A stretch of DNA of 64,000 bases from Oxyruncus cristatus. Lineage: Eukaryota; Chordata; Aves; Passeriformes; Cotingidae. Below are positions 1-13,800 of the stretch, piece after piece (position 1 is the first letter of the stretch; each line of letters begins with the position of its first letter). Both the position numbers and the translations under genes were made by a program. Location of the stretch: assembly GCA_013399855.1 (NCBI GenBank), contig VXAY01004719.1, positions 1,919,014 through 1,983,013 on the forward strand, given 5' to 3'. The notes under the pieces are model-generated. The model made no database searches and was not told the DNA's origin. It was given only the letters and a program-made list of their open reading frames with translations.

Positions 1-2001
1 TAAATGTTTAAAGGGCTTAGTACACGAATTCTCTGTGACTGGTGAGATGCAGAACAGTGGGTTGTACAGAAATGTATGAAGTGGTTGAATTCTGCTTGTT
101 ATAATAAAATCTGAAACTTTTAATTGCAGCAGACAGTACTTGATCTGTTCAAAAATTATTCTGTGAGAAGGACAGCAAGGATGAGATTTTAAGAACAGAA
201 TAACATCCTTTTTTTTATAGGTCACTCATTATTTGACTGAAAGAAGTGGTGGCAGTGTCACAGGTGTTCAGTAACACACTCAGATAAACTGAATAAGCTC
301 TGTTCAGATATTACTGGTCATAATACCCCCACAACTGGCTCATTGTTACAGCTCAAAGGCAAAAGATTCCTCAAGACGGATTTCATGTTATCTCTTCATA
401 TGGGGCATGCTCAGGTGTTATAAGGGAAAAATGGGCCTTGCCTCCATCCATTCACTAACTTTGTCTATATTTTAAAAAATACAATATTGTCTTAGAGGCA
501 AAGAGCATAAAAGAAAATAAAAATTACTAAAAAAGTTAGCATGGAACTTCAGTCAGTAACTACAAAATATTTTAAAATTACTTATTATTTACAATATATG
601 AAAGAGCTATCTTTGAACATTCTGAATTGAAAAGTCTTGGGAACTGCATAACAAATGCAATGACACTAGTAATACATGAGGGGAGCACAAACTGGATTTC
701 CATTCAGCCCAACCAAGTGTGATGGTCTTGGCTTTTGCTTCTAAAGCTCTTGTGTGGTTCTTTATAGTCATCCACAGCACAAAGAAGGTAACTGCTGCTG
801 GGACTCACTATAATATAAAGTTAAATACACACCACTCCTTATGCAGGGCCAGAAGTCTGTAAATGCTATTCAAAAAATGAGGGAAATAAAAAGGTGTTCT
901 TTGCAAAGCCAGTCTATAATGAGTTAAATATTGCTTATCAGTTTCAACCATGGCCAGTACTTGGGGAAAAATGAAATCCAAGATTATCCTAATTCATTCA
1001 GCATCGAGAAAGCAGTATGGCCTGCAGTACACAAGATACAGTGACCCATTTTTGTCATTTGTTAGCATTTTTAATCCTGGTGTTTATGATTTAAGTATAA
1101 GAAATTTCCCCTAGGGTGGTTCAGCTAAGAAACCCATCCAAAGAGAGTTGAAAATATTTGTTCTGATTCTTACAGTTCAACTCTCCCCAAACATCGAGTA
1201 ACACACATGCCATTTTCTATTTTCACTGTTTGTTTAGAACAGGAGAAAATGGATAGTGCCTCTAATAGTAATACTGATGCTCCAAACCTTGTTTTCACTG
1301 GTCATCATTATTAATGCTGTCACTTGATTTTCACTGCAGAAAAAATCTCTAGACTTAGATCCTGACTCCTCCTAAGCCACTTTTGTTCTCATACCTTCTA
1401 TAATTATCCTGAAAATAACAATGAAGATAGACAGAACAGGCTCTCTTTTAGGAGAAAGTAAAATATGTCAGAAAGGATTTGTGTTTTCTTCAGCAGCAGT
1501 TAGGGGTAATATGGATTAAACACTTTTCATAACCAGCATCAGCATGGTTATTACCAGAAAAATTTGAGGGAGTGAGGTTTCTGACACAATTATATGAAAC
1601 ATTTTCACAACAGAGCATCCAGTGAAGGGGAAAAAGGCAATAATTTTACCATTACAATATCCACAATTTCAAATTGGTAAATCAAGCATAAAATTGGTAG
1701 CTGAAACGCTTCCAGCAAGGCTTTGTTTAGAAATTCCTTTATTCATCAGTATATTATCCTGGTCACTTACTTGCTAACTGCTGTCATTCCTGAAGATGAG
1801 CTATTGTATTTAGCATGTTACTATGACTGTATTAAAAATGTGCCATTTTGTTATGTTTATTGAGTTGTGTAAGAAAAATAAGAATCATAATTCATACTGA
1901 AAAACCTGCAAGAACAGACTATTCAAAATTATTTTTCCTATTTTAATGGTACAGTGTCTGAAGTTGTTTTAATACTTTGTGTGCATTTTTTTTTAATACA
2001 G
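1..2001 (+). other. ENOX1: ENOX1 intron, no exon found
   Basis: Sequence 5' of the penultimate exon. I looked for another ENOX1 exon and found none. A pseudo-acceptor at about 215 opens a short frame that does not resemble the protein. The segment is AT-rich with short A and T runs and no recognisable repeat. Confidence 0.7.
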
Positions 2002-2087
2002 GTATCATATCCACATTTCTTCACGTCCACCCTTTTGGAGCCAATATAGAATATCTTTGGTCTTATATGCAGCAGCTGGACTCTAGG
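2002..2087 (+). CDS. ENOX1: ENOX1 penultimate coding exon
   Basis: An 86-base exon preceded by a T-rich tract and ACAG and followed by the donor GTAAAA. It enters with two bases of a codon completed by the previous exon outside the window, probably a Gly codon (G|GT), and leaves in phase 0 after AGG. The translation contains the family motif HVHPFGANIEYLW. No frame-breaking change is present. Confidence 0.95.
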
Positions 2088-4869
2088 GTAAAAAAAATTA
2101 ATCAAAATCTGTTTTCTCTATAGAAATATTGTATTATTCTTTACTGCAGGTTAAGCTCTTCATGCGTTTCCATTAGAAAGATAATAGGATATGGGGCTTG
2201 GGGGTTTGCAGTCTTTATCCATTTGCAAATTACAGTGCACGTGCTTGTGTTGAGGTCTTCACCTCATGCTGCTTAGCTATTCTTTATGGCAAAGAAGAGC
2301 AGAGCTTTAAATGGCAAAGACTAGCAGATGATTTTATGACACACAGTTCTGAAATATAGCTGAGGAGAAAGAAAGCAAAGAGGTCCGTGTAGCCAGGGCC
2401 ATCAAACTGTGCTGAGTTTTTGGAGATGGCCCCTTATTCTTTGTGAAGTTGTTAGTCGTGGGTCACGCTGAACTGAAACTTTCACAAACATATGAGTAGA
2501 CCATGTAACATGTCCTTTGTCCCCACATGGAAGCAGAGAGGAATTCACAAAGGAATTGGGTGGCCTTACTGCTAAATTCAGGGAAACTGTGGCCAAGACA
2601 GAAGTGAGGCCAACACGCAACAGTGTGCAAAGTGTTTAATGCATCAGTTTGTACAGTCCACAGTCAATACATAGGATAAGATTCTTTGACTTACTTTTTA
2701 ATATCTACTGTAGGATGAGATGAAATCAAGCCCCAGAAGGGCCTATTCCACTGCACTGAATATTAAGCAAGTCAAAGGTGAGAAGCTTCAACTGTGAAAT
2801 AACCACTTTTGATCAGATGAATGCTACCCTAAGTGCTAAACAGCAGCTCTGCAAGATACTAGGTGTCAAGAGACATTAAGCAGATGCAGGGGTCCCCCTG
2901 TGGTCAGCCACAGGTCTGACCCACATCTGCCAGTATTTGTATGTTGGTGCTTTCCAAGATCTTCTTCCAGCACAATTCCTTTGATCCTGATAATATTTTG
3001 TTCCTGAACAGCCCCTCCAGCCCATAGCTAAGATCACCTTCCAGCTGCTTTGATGGTTTGCTTTCGTGCCTGCTTCATGCCTCTGGTTGATCTTGGATCC
3101 TTCCTCTGTTTCTATAAAAAGTGTAGAGCTAGAAGCAGAGGACAGCCTGAGCTAGAAGCACACTGGAAATAAGACAGGTTTCACTGATGAGTGAGGAAGG
3201 ATAACGCAGTTCTTAGGCACTGTCTTCAGGTCTTGGCAACTCAGTTTTGCTAGTGTTTTACAGTCCACTGCCACCCACAATGAACAGGGAGTAGGGGATG
3301 AGGATGGTAGAAAGAGAGAAACTGGTGAATTTCAATTCTTTTTTAAATGTCTGGTTTTATCAAGACCTGATGCATCCAGAGCTTCACACCTGCAGCCATT
3401 CCTCTTCTGGTTGTCTATTCCGTGCCTCTGCCACGTGTACATTTTCCTTTATCTTGCCCCCAGTTCTTGCAGCACTCAGTCTGCCCAGTCTCCTCAGTTA
3501 TCTCTCAAGTCCTTCCTTAAAACAGTGTTTGGCTAAGTTTCAACTGCTTTTTTCCCTGGATGACTCTTGCAGCTCTTTGTCTCTTGAGCAATAAAAGCAA
3601 TCATCTAAAATACAGACTCCTTGGGCTCCAGCCCTGCTGCTCTTTGCTTCTGCCCACTGAGCTCTTTGGCCTTCTCCGCCTGCACTGCTGCAGTCCCTTC
3701 TAGTGAATGACTGTGGGCTCAGTCCTTGAATTTCTACTCACATTAGTAACATGTTGGCTTCTGTGAGGCTGCCAGCATCAAACTTTTAACTTGCAAACAG
3801 AACCTTCATGGAAGGAGCATTGTCTCCATCTCTGCAGCTACCAGTGGGACGATTACTGCATAATAAACACAAGCTGCAAAATTTGACCTCACTGGTTTAT
3901 TTTGGAAGTAACTGCTGGTAGAAAAAAATTACTTTCTAATAGCACAATACAGAGATGCAATCTCAGAGATTAATTTCAGTTACTTTCCATGGTTAGCCTG
4001 TCATTCTTCACCTGAACAGGAATGATAAGGTCAGCATACCCGTGAGAGCTGAAGGCTCAGTATAAAGCTCATATATATTGCCCAAAAGTAACCAGATACC
4101 CATTACTGCCATGTAAGTACTTAAAAGATAGATCTGATCATTCTGGGGCTTTAGACTCCCTCCAACACTGATTTTTGGTGCCACCTTTAACAAATCATTT
4201 AATCCTTCTGCTGCACTAACCTCTAGAGGAAAATAAGAGGCAGTAGATATTTTCTCACCTCCCTTGGGTGTACTGAGGTATAATTAGCACATTTTATGTT
4301 CATATACTCTTTTAAAAAGAAAAGTTTTCACCATGGAAGGTTCCTACTAATATGAATAAACAGAAATATCCTTATCAAACCATTAAAATACTTGTGGATA
4401 TCAGGCAACACCCATACATTTGCTTGCTGTTCTTTTAATGACCACCATTTTAGAAGCAGTAGTAGTAGGACCACAGCCCCAACACAGCAGTTGTCATTGT
4501 TTTACAGTGGGATGCCTCTTACAAGAGCAGAATCATTCCTGCAGGGAATTTGCACTTGCTTTGGAATCTGGAAATTCATGTCAGGCTAAGGTTAAAAAAA
4601 AATGTTTTGCTATTTTCATTTGGCTTGCATTCATCCCTGCTCTCCTACCCCCTCCCCTTATTTCTCTTCTTAATGTTTCCTCTTCCCAATCTACAGAGCA
4701 GCTTTCTCACTTTATTTTACTTTTGTTTCTTTCTCAGATCTCTGCAAATGAGATAGAAATGCTTTTGATGAGACTGCCACGCATGTTTAAACAAGAATTC
4801 ACTGGTGTAGGAGCAACACTGGAAAAGAGGTGGAAGTTTTGTGCCTTTGAAGGAATTAAAACTGTCTGA
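2002..4869 (+). CDS. ENOX1: ENOX1, 3' terminal part (last two coding exons)
   Basis: Two exons joined in frame encode the C-terminus of ecto-NOX disulfide-thiol exchanger 1, a copper-binding cell-surface protein. In this family it oxidises hydroquinones and exchanges protein disulfides and thiols as part of plasma-membrane electron transport. Visible are the conserved HVHPFGANIEYLWSYMQQLD stretch and the ending RWKFCAFEGIKTV before TGA. The form NIEYLWSYMQQLD fits ENOX1 as I recall it; the paralogue ENOX2 reads SIEYICSY there. Both splice sites flanking the 2650-base intron are canonical. All upstream exons, including the RRM region, lie to the left of the window. The gene points toward DNAJC15, matching the human 13q14 arrangement. 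Identification rests on recognised protein sequence, not a database search. Confidence 0.95.
2088..4737 (+). other. ENOX1: Last ENOX1 intron
   Basis: A 2650-base intron between two confident exons, starting GTAAAA and ending TTCTCAG. Several short open frames occur on both strands (for example at 2402-2620 on the - strand and 3298-3594 on the + strand). None has recognisable similarity, and no mobile element was identified. Confidence 0.9.
4738..4869 (+). CDS. ENOX1: ENOX1 last coding exon with stop
   Basis: The exon follows a strong polypyrimidine tract ending TTTCTTTCTCAG and opens in phase 0 with ISANEIEMLLMRLPRMFKQE. It ends with a TGA at 4867-4869 after 43 codons. The open frame also runs backwards into the intron as far as 4420. 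That upstream part has no similarity to ENOX1 and is intronic. Confidence 0.96.
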   Translation: MSANEIEMLLMRLPRMFKQEFTGVGATLEKRWKFCAFEGIKTV

Positions 4870-5695
4870 CTGTGACCAGTAATGAAGCTATGCAGAAAAA
4901 GAATTCCTAGAGCATGGCAGGGTTATAAAGTATTAAAGTAAGAAATTTGGGTTTGGGCACATAGTAGTATGTTTTCAAAGTTATCCAAGCCTAATTTTAG
5001 TTACATTTGTGACGTTCTCTTGTGAGTGGAAATGTAGTTGTGCACCAGTTCCTAAAATAAAATAAAATTTTTTAAAAAAGTTTCAAAATGTGACAGATTG
5101 TTTCCTATGAAAACTGGAGAAGATACCACAGTCATAATGATTTCAAAATACTACATGTCCTACATCTAAGAAAAGCTCATTGAGCAAACAGTTAAGGAGA
5201 AAGATTGCCCGGTTACGGTCGCTAAGCTACAGCGATGTATGTGTAATATGTAGTAGAACTCATTAAGTTTTGGTATAGAAAATTCTTTCTGTTTAGTAAG
5301 AAAATTGAGTAATTTTACAGTGAGGAAAAGCATACCAAAAGAAAACTTGAAGATGTGTCTGAAGTTATTGTATTTTGTAAATTAAGTTATATGCTGTACC
5401 AGGGATTTTTGCCTTATTGAAAGAGGCCTGAAAATGTGATTGGAGTCCTCAAGAATGCTTTATCAAGAATATTATTTTTCTAATGTAACTATTCTCCATT
5501 ACAAGTTCTTTTAACATGGATTGCATACCAATTTTCATAAACATGTAAATAGGGAGGAAACCAGTGTTACTGTATTGTATTTGGTATGTAACATTCAGGT
5601 TTATGCATCAAAATGAATATTCAGTTGCATTACTGTTACAAATTTTATAGCAGATATATTAATTTTTATCAATAAATATGACTTCTACCTTATTG
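4870..5695 (+). other. ENOX1: ENOX1 3' untranslated region (inferred)
   Basis: AT-rich sequence after the stop codon. Overlapping AATAAA motifs at 5056-5066 could serve an early poly(A) site. A canonical AATAAA at 5671-5676, followed about 20 bases later by a TG-rich stretch (TTGTTTGTGT), is the best candidate for a distal end near 5690-5700. The end point is inferred from motifs only, and a longer UTR is possible. Confidence 0.6.
5671..5676 (+). promoter_or_regulatory. ENOX1: Poly(A) signal AATAAA, probable ENOX1 end
   Basis: Canonical hexamer followed by a GT-rich downstream element at about 5691-5702, the usual arrangement for cleavage and polyadenylation. It lies about 800 bases after the ENOX1 stop on the same strand. 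Confidence 0.6.
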
Positions 5696-7803
5696 TTTGT
5701 GTAAGTTTTTCTTCTGATGATTTCGAAATGTGATCAATCCAGCAAGAGTCTCCTGGAACTTATCTTTCTCCCACCTGAACTATTAATTGCAGACAACTTG
5801 GTTAAGTTACTTATGAATCAAAAAAGCAATATTAGCTAAGATTAAAATAATTCAAAATATTGGTAGAGGAAGTACCAGAATGGACATTTGTTTAGCTGAA
5901 CGGATTTCATTTGATTTTTTTCAACAAGCAGACAGGTAAAAAATGAACACCTTCAAATAACTCATTTTCCATGTTGTGTTGGGTAATTGCAATGCATCCA
6001 ATTAGTTACTTCTTCTAATATCTAGCTAAAGCTTCTGGCCTTCGGCCAGCCAAGGAAAGGAATAAAGCACTTTTAGTGGTGTTCCTTAAGTAGGAACATT
6101 GATATAAATTATTATGTAAGATTCACTGTCAAACACACAGTACTCCAGCACTCCTGTAAGAGCCAGCAAAAGCTAAAGTGTGTGCACCACCCAAGCGAGG
6201 AGAGGAAGGAAGGAATTGCTCCTCCCACAGCCTTGCTTTAAAGAAATGCACCAGTACAACATTTAGCACAGTGCTGGATAAGAAACAGCAGCCACCTCTG
6301 AGTCACACCTCTGTGTAGGCAGAGGAGCCAGTCACAAGGGAACTGGCCCTAGGAAGTGGGGCACCAACAGCAGGAAATATGGCAAATTGACACGATGCAG
6401 GGAGAATCCAGATACATGACAGAATGATGTTTCGCTGAGGTTCCTCAACAAACAGCAATTAGTGTCAAATACAACGAGTAATGAAGGAACTCTCCTACAT
6501 GGCTCTTAGTGACTAGTACTTTAGGACCTGTTTCTCTTATGGCATCTACCTGGAATATTAAATATTAAATGAAATGCTAATTGTGTACAAAAGGGGAAAA
6601 GAAAGAGGCTTAGCAGGTCAATTATGGGAGAAAATTATGCTTTCAGGCAGTGCACACAAAATTTGAAAAATAAAGTACATCTCTGTTATCGTTGCAACAG
6701 AACCTGTGTTAAGTCACTTGGGTGAAGCTAGTAATTATATTCCAGCTATGCTAATGAAAAGTAACTAGATTAATCCAAGTAACAACTCCTTCTTCTCTTG
6801 TGATCATACAGTTTTATGAATAATTCTGGCAAAAATGTGTTAGGTCTGACAGCTCTTATTTAAGTACTGTAACATAAATGTGTATGGATAGCAGTTAGGC
6901 TGGGGAAAAGAGATGTGAGAAAACTTTCACCTCCGCTTACTCCATACCATACTTACTCGTTATGTTCTGTCCTCCCTTTTCCTGTGTCCTCCTTTTCTTC
7001 CCTTTAGTTCATCTCCTCTCCCACAAAAGAACTCCAATCCCAGATAGCCACAAAACATTTTAATTTTGACCGAACTTTGTAACCTAATCATTTTTTTTTT
7101 CTGTTTTTTTTATGTCTGTCTAGACCATCAAAGCTTTAGGAGAGTACCTTTTTTTCCTTGTGTGGTACCATCTAAAAGAGAACCTCCTTCACTGGCTTTT
7201 AGATACCACAAAGAAGATCTAAACTTTGGTTATGAATAGCATGTAGAGATGCTGTATTATTGTAACATATCAGCTGAGAGCTTGAAACTGAGGAATACCC
7301 TCATAAGTATCAGGTTGGGTCTCAGAACTGGCTTTAACTTTGTGTGCTCAGTGGCTCTGGGGGAAACTGGATTAAAATGCTCAGCTCCATCATTTAGCTT
7401 CTGAAATGTCCTTATGATGATCACTGGCTTATTCAGCTTGGACTCCTGAGCTTGATAGAATGAGATGAATAACAAGCCACCTTTGAAAGACATCTAGACT
7501 GCACTTTAGGAACATTTCCTTACTGAGATGGTGGTTGAAAACTAGGAAGGGCTTTATGCCCTCTGATCAGTGCCTCAAGGCTGTCAGCATTTAAGAAGCA
7601 TTTGCGCAATGACCTTACTGACATGATTTAACTTTTGGTCAACCCTGAAGTCGTCAGGCAGTGGAAGTAGATGATCCTTATAGGTCCCCACAAGATCTAA
7701 AGCAAGTTTCTCCGCTGAGGCAGGTTGAAGGAAGATGAACATTTGGCAAAGACTTAAAGCCATTTACAGTTAGCAGGATCTTCACAACAGTAGGGGGAAA
7801 AAA

Positions 7804-8142
7804 ATGAACAAGGAAAGGCCAAAGAGACATGACACCATCAGGCTAACCATGAGCTCAAGAGATGAGACTGTGAAACAGCCTGGCATGCAACTGGAAGTTA
7901 TGGAAGAAAGTTATAGTAGTGTTCCTTCTTCTCCAACAGGGACCAGTGGAGAAGGAGAAGATTTGATTTCTAACTACACAAACATGCTGAGAGTATTTTC
8001 TAAGTTCAGTTGGCCTGAACTCCTTTTCTCTCAGGAGACCTTTTTATCCTCAGCTTTGAATTGTCTTGGACCGATGGCAGGGTTAACTTTCATCAGTTTA
8101 GGGGGCCAGCCTCTTACTGCACTGTATCTGCTTCCCACTTGA
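7804..8142 (+). other. Unassigned 112-codon ORF, probably not a gene
   Basis: An open frame whose first half is polar and acidic, with a Ser/Pro/Thr/Gly-rich patch (SSVPSSPTGTSGEGE), and whose second half is hydrophobic. I do not recognise it. There is no promoter, poly(A) signal or convincing splice context around it, and its length is within reach of chance. A decayed exon or retrocopy is possible. Confidence 0.15.
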
Positions 8143-10845
8143 AGGCTTAAAAGACAGACTTCAAAACCTCTTGGACAAATGTGCATTTCGCCATGCACAT
8201 TAAAGGGAGATGGGTGTAACCTCTCTGTTAAACTGCATTTTATGTCCACAGGAGATGTTTTACGTTTGATCATGTTTGATGAAGACTGCATTTTTTCCAT
8301 CACTGAAAAGGAAATTTTTAATATCTCCTCGTGCTATTGCACATAGTGGAGTCAATTGTTTATTGAAGTGTGCGGGTTTTGGGCAAAGCTTGCATGTTCA
8401 GGACTGCCAGAGCATCACATTCACTTAAGGAACAACTATACTGAGATTTAGGGAAAATCCTGTATCAAGTTATGCTACATTTAGCTACAAAAGATGTGCA
8501 GTAAATGCTGTGGAATCTAAAGCTAGAAAATTTGTTGTAAGACTATTCTGGGTGGTTTGCTAAAGCCAAAATTCTGGTCTTGCAAGCATTGTTTTATTTA
8601 AAATCAGAGTGACTTTGACAGTCAGTGAGACAAAATTGTTCTGTGCTGATGTGAATTGATTTCGGGAATGTGGTTGGGAAGAGGAGGAGGGAAAGGAATT
8701 AGTTGGTTTGGGAGATTTTTTTTTTGTGCCTCCAGCACCAGTAGTAGCCAGGTCTGATATAGGATTGATGTTCATTTTGTCCACGTAACAAATGCATCTC
8801 AGAGTTCAGCATTTGAAGTGTGAGGATTTTATCTTGTTTTGGTTTTTTGTTTTTTGTTTTTTTTTTAAGGGTAGAAATTGTCCCTTGATTTGTCACTCAG
8901 GTTATCCTGCTAAGATCTGAAGCTCATTTACCATATCTTTTCCCTCAAAAAGAAAGTAGAAACAGCAGCAAATTTCTTCTGGTTCTGTTCTGTAGTCAAT
9001 CTCTTCCTGAAGCAACTGCTGAGATATTCAGGAAAAACCAATTTATCCTATATTTGTTGGCATTAAGGGCCTATAAAGTAGGACACAATCTGGAGGAAGC
9101 CATTTCTTCTTCCAGGCTCTCCAAGAGCATTGTGACTGCTTGGAATGCAGAAGGTGACTATTTACTTACTGAGTTTAAATGGAACGTTTCAAGAACATGT
9201 AAGTCAACTGAAAAAGCAGCCAAATCATGAAATTATGCTTACAAGATGCAGATCCTCTGACTATGTAAACCCATTACATTGAATTCATGGAAATCATAGT
9301 TCGTAAGCAAAATCAAATAGATACTCTCAGGACTACCGATGATTAAATGTTTTTCCTCTCACTGGGTAACATGGTGCCTGTTCCGACTAAATGGGCTGAC
9401 TCCAATGTCATCCTCCTTCTCAACAGGGATATTTGGGTGGCAGGGAGAGGAAAAAAATATGTATTCTTTTAAACCTAGCAGAGAGCACTGCTGAAGTCCT
9501 ACCTCAGACATACTATAACTATTTGCTCAGACTTCTGGCTGGTAAGTACTTCTTGCTGATTAATGTACTTTTATATACATAACGCTGAAGCCTAAAAAAA
9601 ATCATCAGCTTGGACTGCTTATATCATAGCCATGTCACAGTTAATTCTGTAGTGATCCCAATAGCCTATGGTGGATTCAAATATACCTCTCATAAAAGCA
9701 TCCAGCCTTGCTAATCAAGGTTATCAGTGATGAAAAAGATATTTTTTTGCTTGATAGTTTGTTGGAAGAGATTAGCATTGTCAAAATTGTGTCCTAACTT
9801 CCTAACGTCATTTTTTTCTGGCTTCCTTTAGCCAGTTTTGCTTTTCTCTGCAAGATTAAATAATCCTTTAGTACTGCATATTTTCTCCCCATGAAAATAT
9901 TTATATATTGTAGTCTATTTAGTTCTCAGTACTCTTTCTCATAAACCAAACAGATTGAGCTTTTAAATGTTTTGCTCTAAAGCATTTATCTTCTCTTCCT
10001 CAAATCATTGCATCTTTTTTTTTTTTTTAACATCCTTTCCAATTTTTTTAACACCTGCTTTAAAACGTGCAGAGAAAAACTGTTACTTGAACTAAACTGA
10101 TCAGTTTACAGTATACGGACATGCAGTTACATCTCTGCTCCAATTCAGCCCTTTGCCTCCTATTCCTATCAGACTATTAGCTGATCGCCAATGTCAAAGC
10201 AGTAATCCAAGCAAATCGCTGTTGCATCATTTTCTTCATCCTTCTCATGTAACAGATTCCTCTGCACAGATGCGTTTCTGCCTGCTAAAGCCTGGCTTTT
10301 CCATCCCCACTGATAGGCTTGTTTGTGCAAGGGCAAAGGTCTCACCCCACAAGGGTATTTTGAGGCTTGGATCCCATGTGCAGCCTTTTTCTTTGCTATG
10401 GGGAAAGTCTGGATAACTCCAGGATGTTTATAGCCTCTCCTGTTTAAAAGGGGGTAGCTGATGTTAGCTGATCACATCAAGCATTCAGAGGGCAATCGCA
10501 CAGGCTTTGTCTAGACTAGGGTTTAAATGCGTGTCATTAGCACATATTAGCTGATACATTTTAGAAGTCTGATGCAGATGAAGCATAATGCCTTTAATGT
10601 GAAAAGCTGGCTGAGTTAGGCCCTTGGGCATTGGCGTTGACACTGGTTTGTCTATTTTAGAGTTTTAGAATAAGTTAGCCAAGGGCTTGTCTGCAAAGAC
10701 CAGCTAATTTGGAAGAAGATAGGCTATGAATTTAAAGGGCTGCTCCAGGACTTAAGACCAGAAAAAGATTCATTCTCAAGTAGTTGCTCTGAAATAGCTC
10801 AGTATAATAGTAATATGCACTTGACTGGGTACATTTTCTCTCTCC

Positions 10846-10866
10846 TTTTTTTTTTTTTTTTTTTTT
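10846..10866. repeat. T21 homopolymer
   Basis: Uninterrupted run of 21 T on the + strand. It may be the oligo(A) tail of an old - strand retroposition, but no source gene or element is recognisable beside it. Confidence 0.9.
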
Positions 10867-13800
10867 AATTTTCCCCAGAAAAAAACAGTTCCCATATTAG
10901 AGTTGTTGTATTTAAAAATTAACCCGCTGGTGCATTTCTGGTTTTTATCACTGCTCTTTACTGAATACAGCTGATTAGCTTGGTTGTGTCTGGGGAGGAG
11001 GTTGGAAAACTTGTACACTCTGCAAATCTGGTTGCTGACATTAAAAGCTGACTTGCATTTCACCAGGGAAGACATGGTATGCTTGTGAGAGGAATGGGAG
11101 TGAAGCAACAGAAGACCATGAAATAGGATTAAAAATAGAGACTGGAGGGATTTTGTTAGAACCTGGTGTTCCATCCAAAAACCCCACACAAATCCCAGGA
11201 CATCCTGGAAGCCTGTTATAAACTAAGAGGGGGAACAGGGAAGAGGAAGAGATAAGATTTCATAGTAAAATTAACTGTAAACTATGGTGGTATTGAATTT
11301 ATAAGTGTTTGTGTATTTCCTTAGCTGATTCTGTCCATGGAGTCAGCTCTGTCAGGTGTTGTGTCTGAGACTTTATAAAGAGGAACCTTCCAAAATTACT
11401 CTGCAGTTGGCTCTATCCCAAAAATATGCTCAAGCAATACTAACCTCCAATGGCAGAGGAGCCCCTCCCCACAAGAAAAATCTGCCTCTCTAGCTCTACA
11501 GTTCAGTGGTTGATGGTGATATTAGCAAAAACATTTTCCTTATCCTTGAAGGCTAGTGAGAATACATATTACTCATGGAAAACAAACATTTTCCAGATGA
11601 TCAGAACTCATTTCAGAGTGTCATTTCTACCCCTCCACTCTAATTAGCTGTTGCCTGGGTGGAACTTGTCCCTTGGTTAGATGGAGTTAGCTAAAGCCCC
11701 ATCAGGGTGGAATCTACACTTTTGCCTTCAGAAGATGAACAGCCATGAATAAACATCATGCTACTAGTTCAAGGTTGATTTGTCTCAGGAAGAATTGCAA
11801 GGCAGGAGCTGCTTTGCAGGATGATACTGGAAGCCTATTTTGCACAGTAAAACATACTGACAGAGAAGGAAGCCAGATGGTGTCTCAACAGCCCAAGTTT
11901 CCTAAAACACATTTCGTACCCCGAGAAGTTCTTGATTGGCAGCTCTGGAAACAGGTGTTCTATTTGTCCACAGGGCAGGACAGCGAAGGCATCTCATATT
12001 GTTCCAGCAGAGGTCTACAGAAATCACCTGCCATTTCATTTTCATCGCTGTGAAGTCCTTGCCTCATGTGTGCAAACTGGGGAGAAAGGGGATGTCTGCA
12101 GAATGTACATTTGACCCTGATTTGAGGCCACAGAACCTCTGCTAGTTAAAACTTTAGTTTCAGGGCTGGATTTGAATCTCTGATCTGTAAAATGGGTATA
12201 CTACTGTCCTAAGGAACATAGGAAGTTATCCAATCACTGAGGAGAGGAAGGCAGACTTTCTTGAAGCACAAATGAAGAAATATATCCTGATGACCCCATC
12301 CTTCCCCTTCAATCTTCACAATGAGCAAGAAGATTTGGAAGTACGTAGCTGGCAAAGAGGTTCATCCTATTAGAAAAGACAAAAAAGATCTCGTGTTATA
12401 TTCACATAGAATGTTTTGAGATGGTTTTTCAAGTCTAAAGGAAACCTTCTGCAGTTTATAACCATGAGATGCTCTTAAAATAAAGGTTAGTACAGGGAAA
12501 TGGAGCAGCAAGGAAAAAAAGAGTATTATCTTTTATGAGCACTTTACTGCTCTTCCTTTTTGAGGGGATTTCAGTGTGGAGGCTGAAATCCCTATTGTTT
12601 CAAAGGTTTACAGTCAAGAGCAGGAATAACATGGGATTTGCAGACTTCATTTGATTTTTGTGGTCTGTGCAGTTCAAATGTCCAAAGAAAAACATGGAAG
12701 TGTGTGCCCAGGTGAAATGGAACTCGGCAGTCATTCGTGTAACACAGAACTGTTGCTTTTGTGCAGTGCGGAGCTTTTTATTTACAGCAATAAATCATGG
12801 GCAAATGATCAGAAGTTCAAGGATGTATATTGGTCATGTAATCAGCAAGAAATCTGTACATGATTAGGATCCAGACTTTAAATTTTTGTCTTTCTTTCGA
12901 GAATGATGAGATTTCTGTCATATGCAGCAGTGAGAAAGACAATGAAGGATGAACTGGATAGATCTGGGGAAAGAGCCCTAATCAAATGCTTGCTAGTGAT
13001 GTGACAGAGTACTGTGCAGACATATCCCCACTAGCAGTGAAAAGACTAGTTTGGCCACAGGAGACACCACAGATGTCATTGTAGAGCCTCTGCTCAGGTC
13101 AATCCACTTTACTTACTGCTCCAGGGTTAAGCAATATGGTACCATCTGGGCTGTCTTCTTCTGGACTTCTTCTTTCTACATGGTTTCTTCTTCTGGAAAG
13201 TTTATTTTGAAGTAGTTCAAGCCCTGTTTCAGGCAGTTAACAAGCTGTACCATCAACAGAAAAATATGAATTATCTGCAGCAAGAGTGGGTGAATCCTAA
13301 TTGAAAAAGAACTAGGACAGCTTCCTCCTAAATTTACTAAAAGCCTTGAAATTACTTTATTTATTTGCCAACTTCCAAAGGAGAACGAGCAGCAAAAATG
13401 TTTCCAGAAATAACCAGAATAAGGTTTCATCTCCCAGAGCCATTTAGCCCATAGCTGTCCTATATTCCCCAATCCAAGCAAGCAACAACATTCAGAGGAA
13501 AGCAAAAGCTGTTCAAGAGTTCAAGTCATGTGAGTAATCCAAGGCTTTGGGAAGGTTATAAAAAGGTCCCTTGTGGACAATCCCACAATCAATGCTACTG
13601 TTCTTCTGCATAACTAATCTAAAGTAAGGTTTTCATTAGCTCCCTTTATTTGATGCATTGTGAACCAAACCAAATGAGAAGGTTTAGGGTGGCAAAAAAA
13701 GCAACACAAAATCCCACAAGAACCTGGCATAACAGCATACATCAAGAGCTGAGTAACAAAGAAAATAACTCTGGATACACAAAGTCTGAGTTTTGCAGCT

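Noticed and set aside
215..285. Additional ENOX1 exon after TTTTTTTATAG
   Set aside because: One frame is open (VTHYLTERSGGSVT) and ends near a GT, but it does not resemble the ENOX1 protein upstream of the HPFGANIEY region.
4392..4756. Three overlapping ORFs ahead of the last ENOX1 exon
   Set aside because: They are intronic. The longest simply reads through the acceptor into the genuine exon, and the others are in unused frames.
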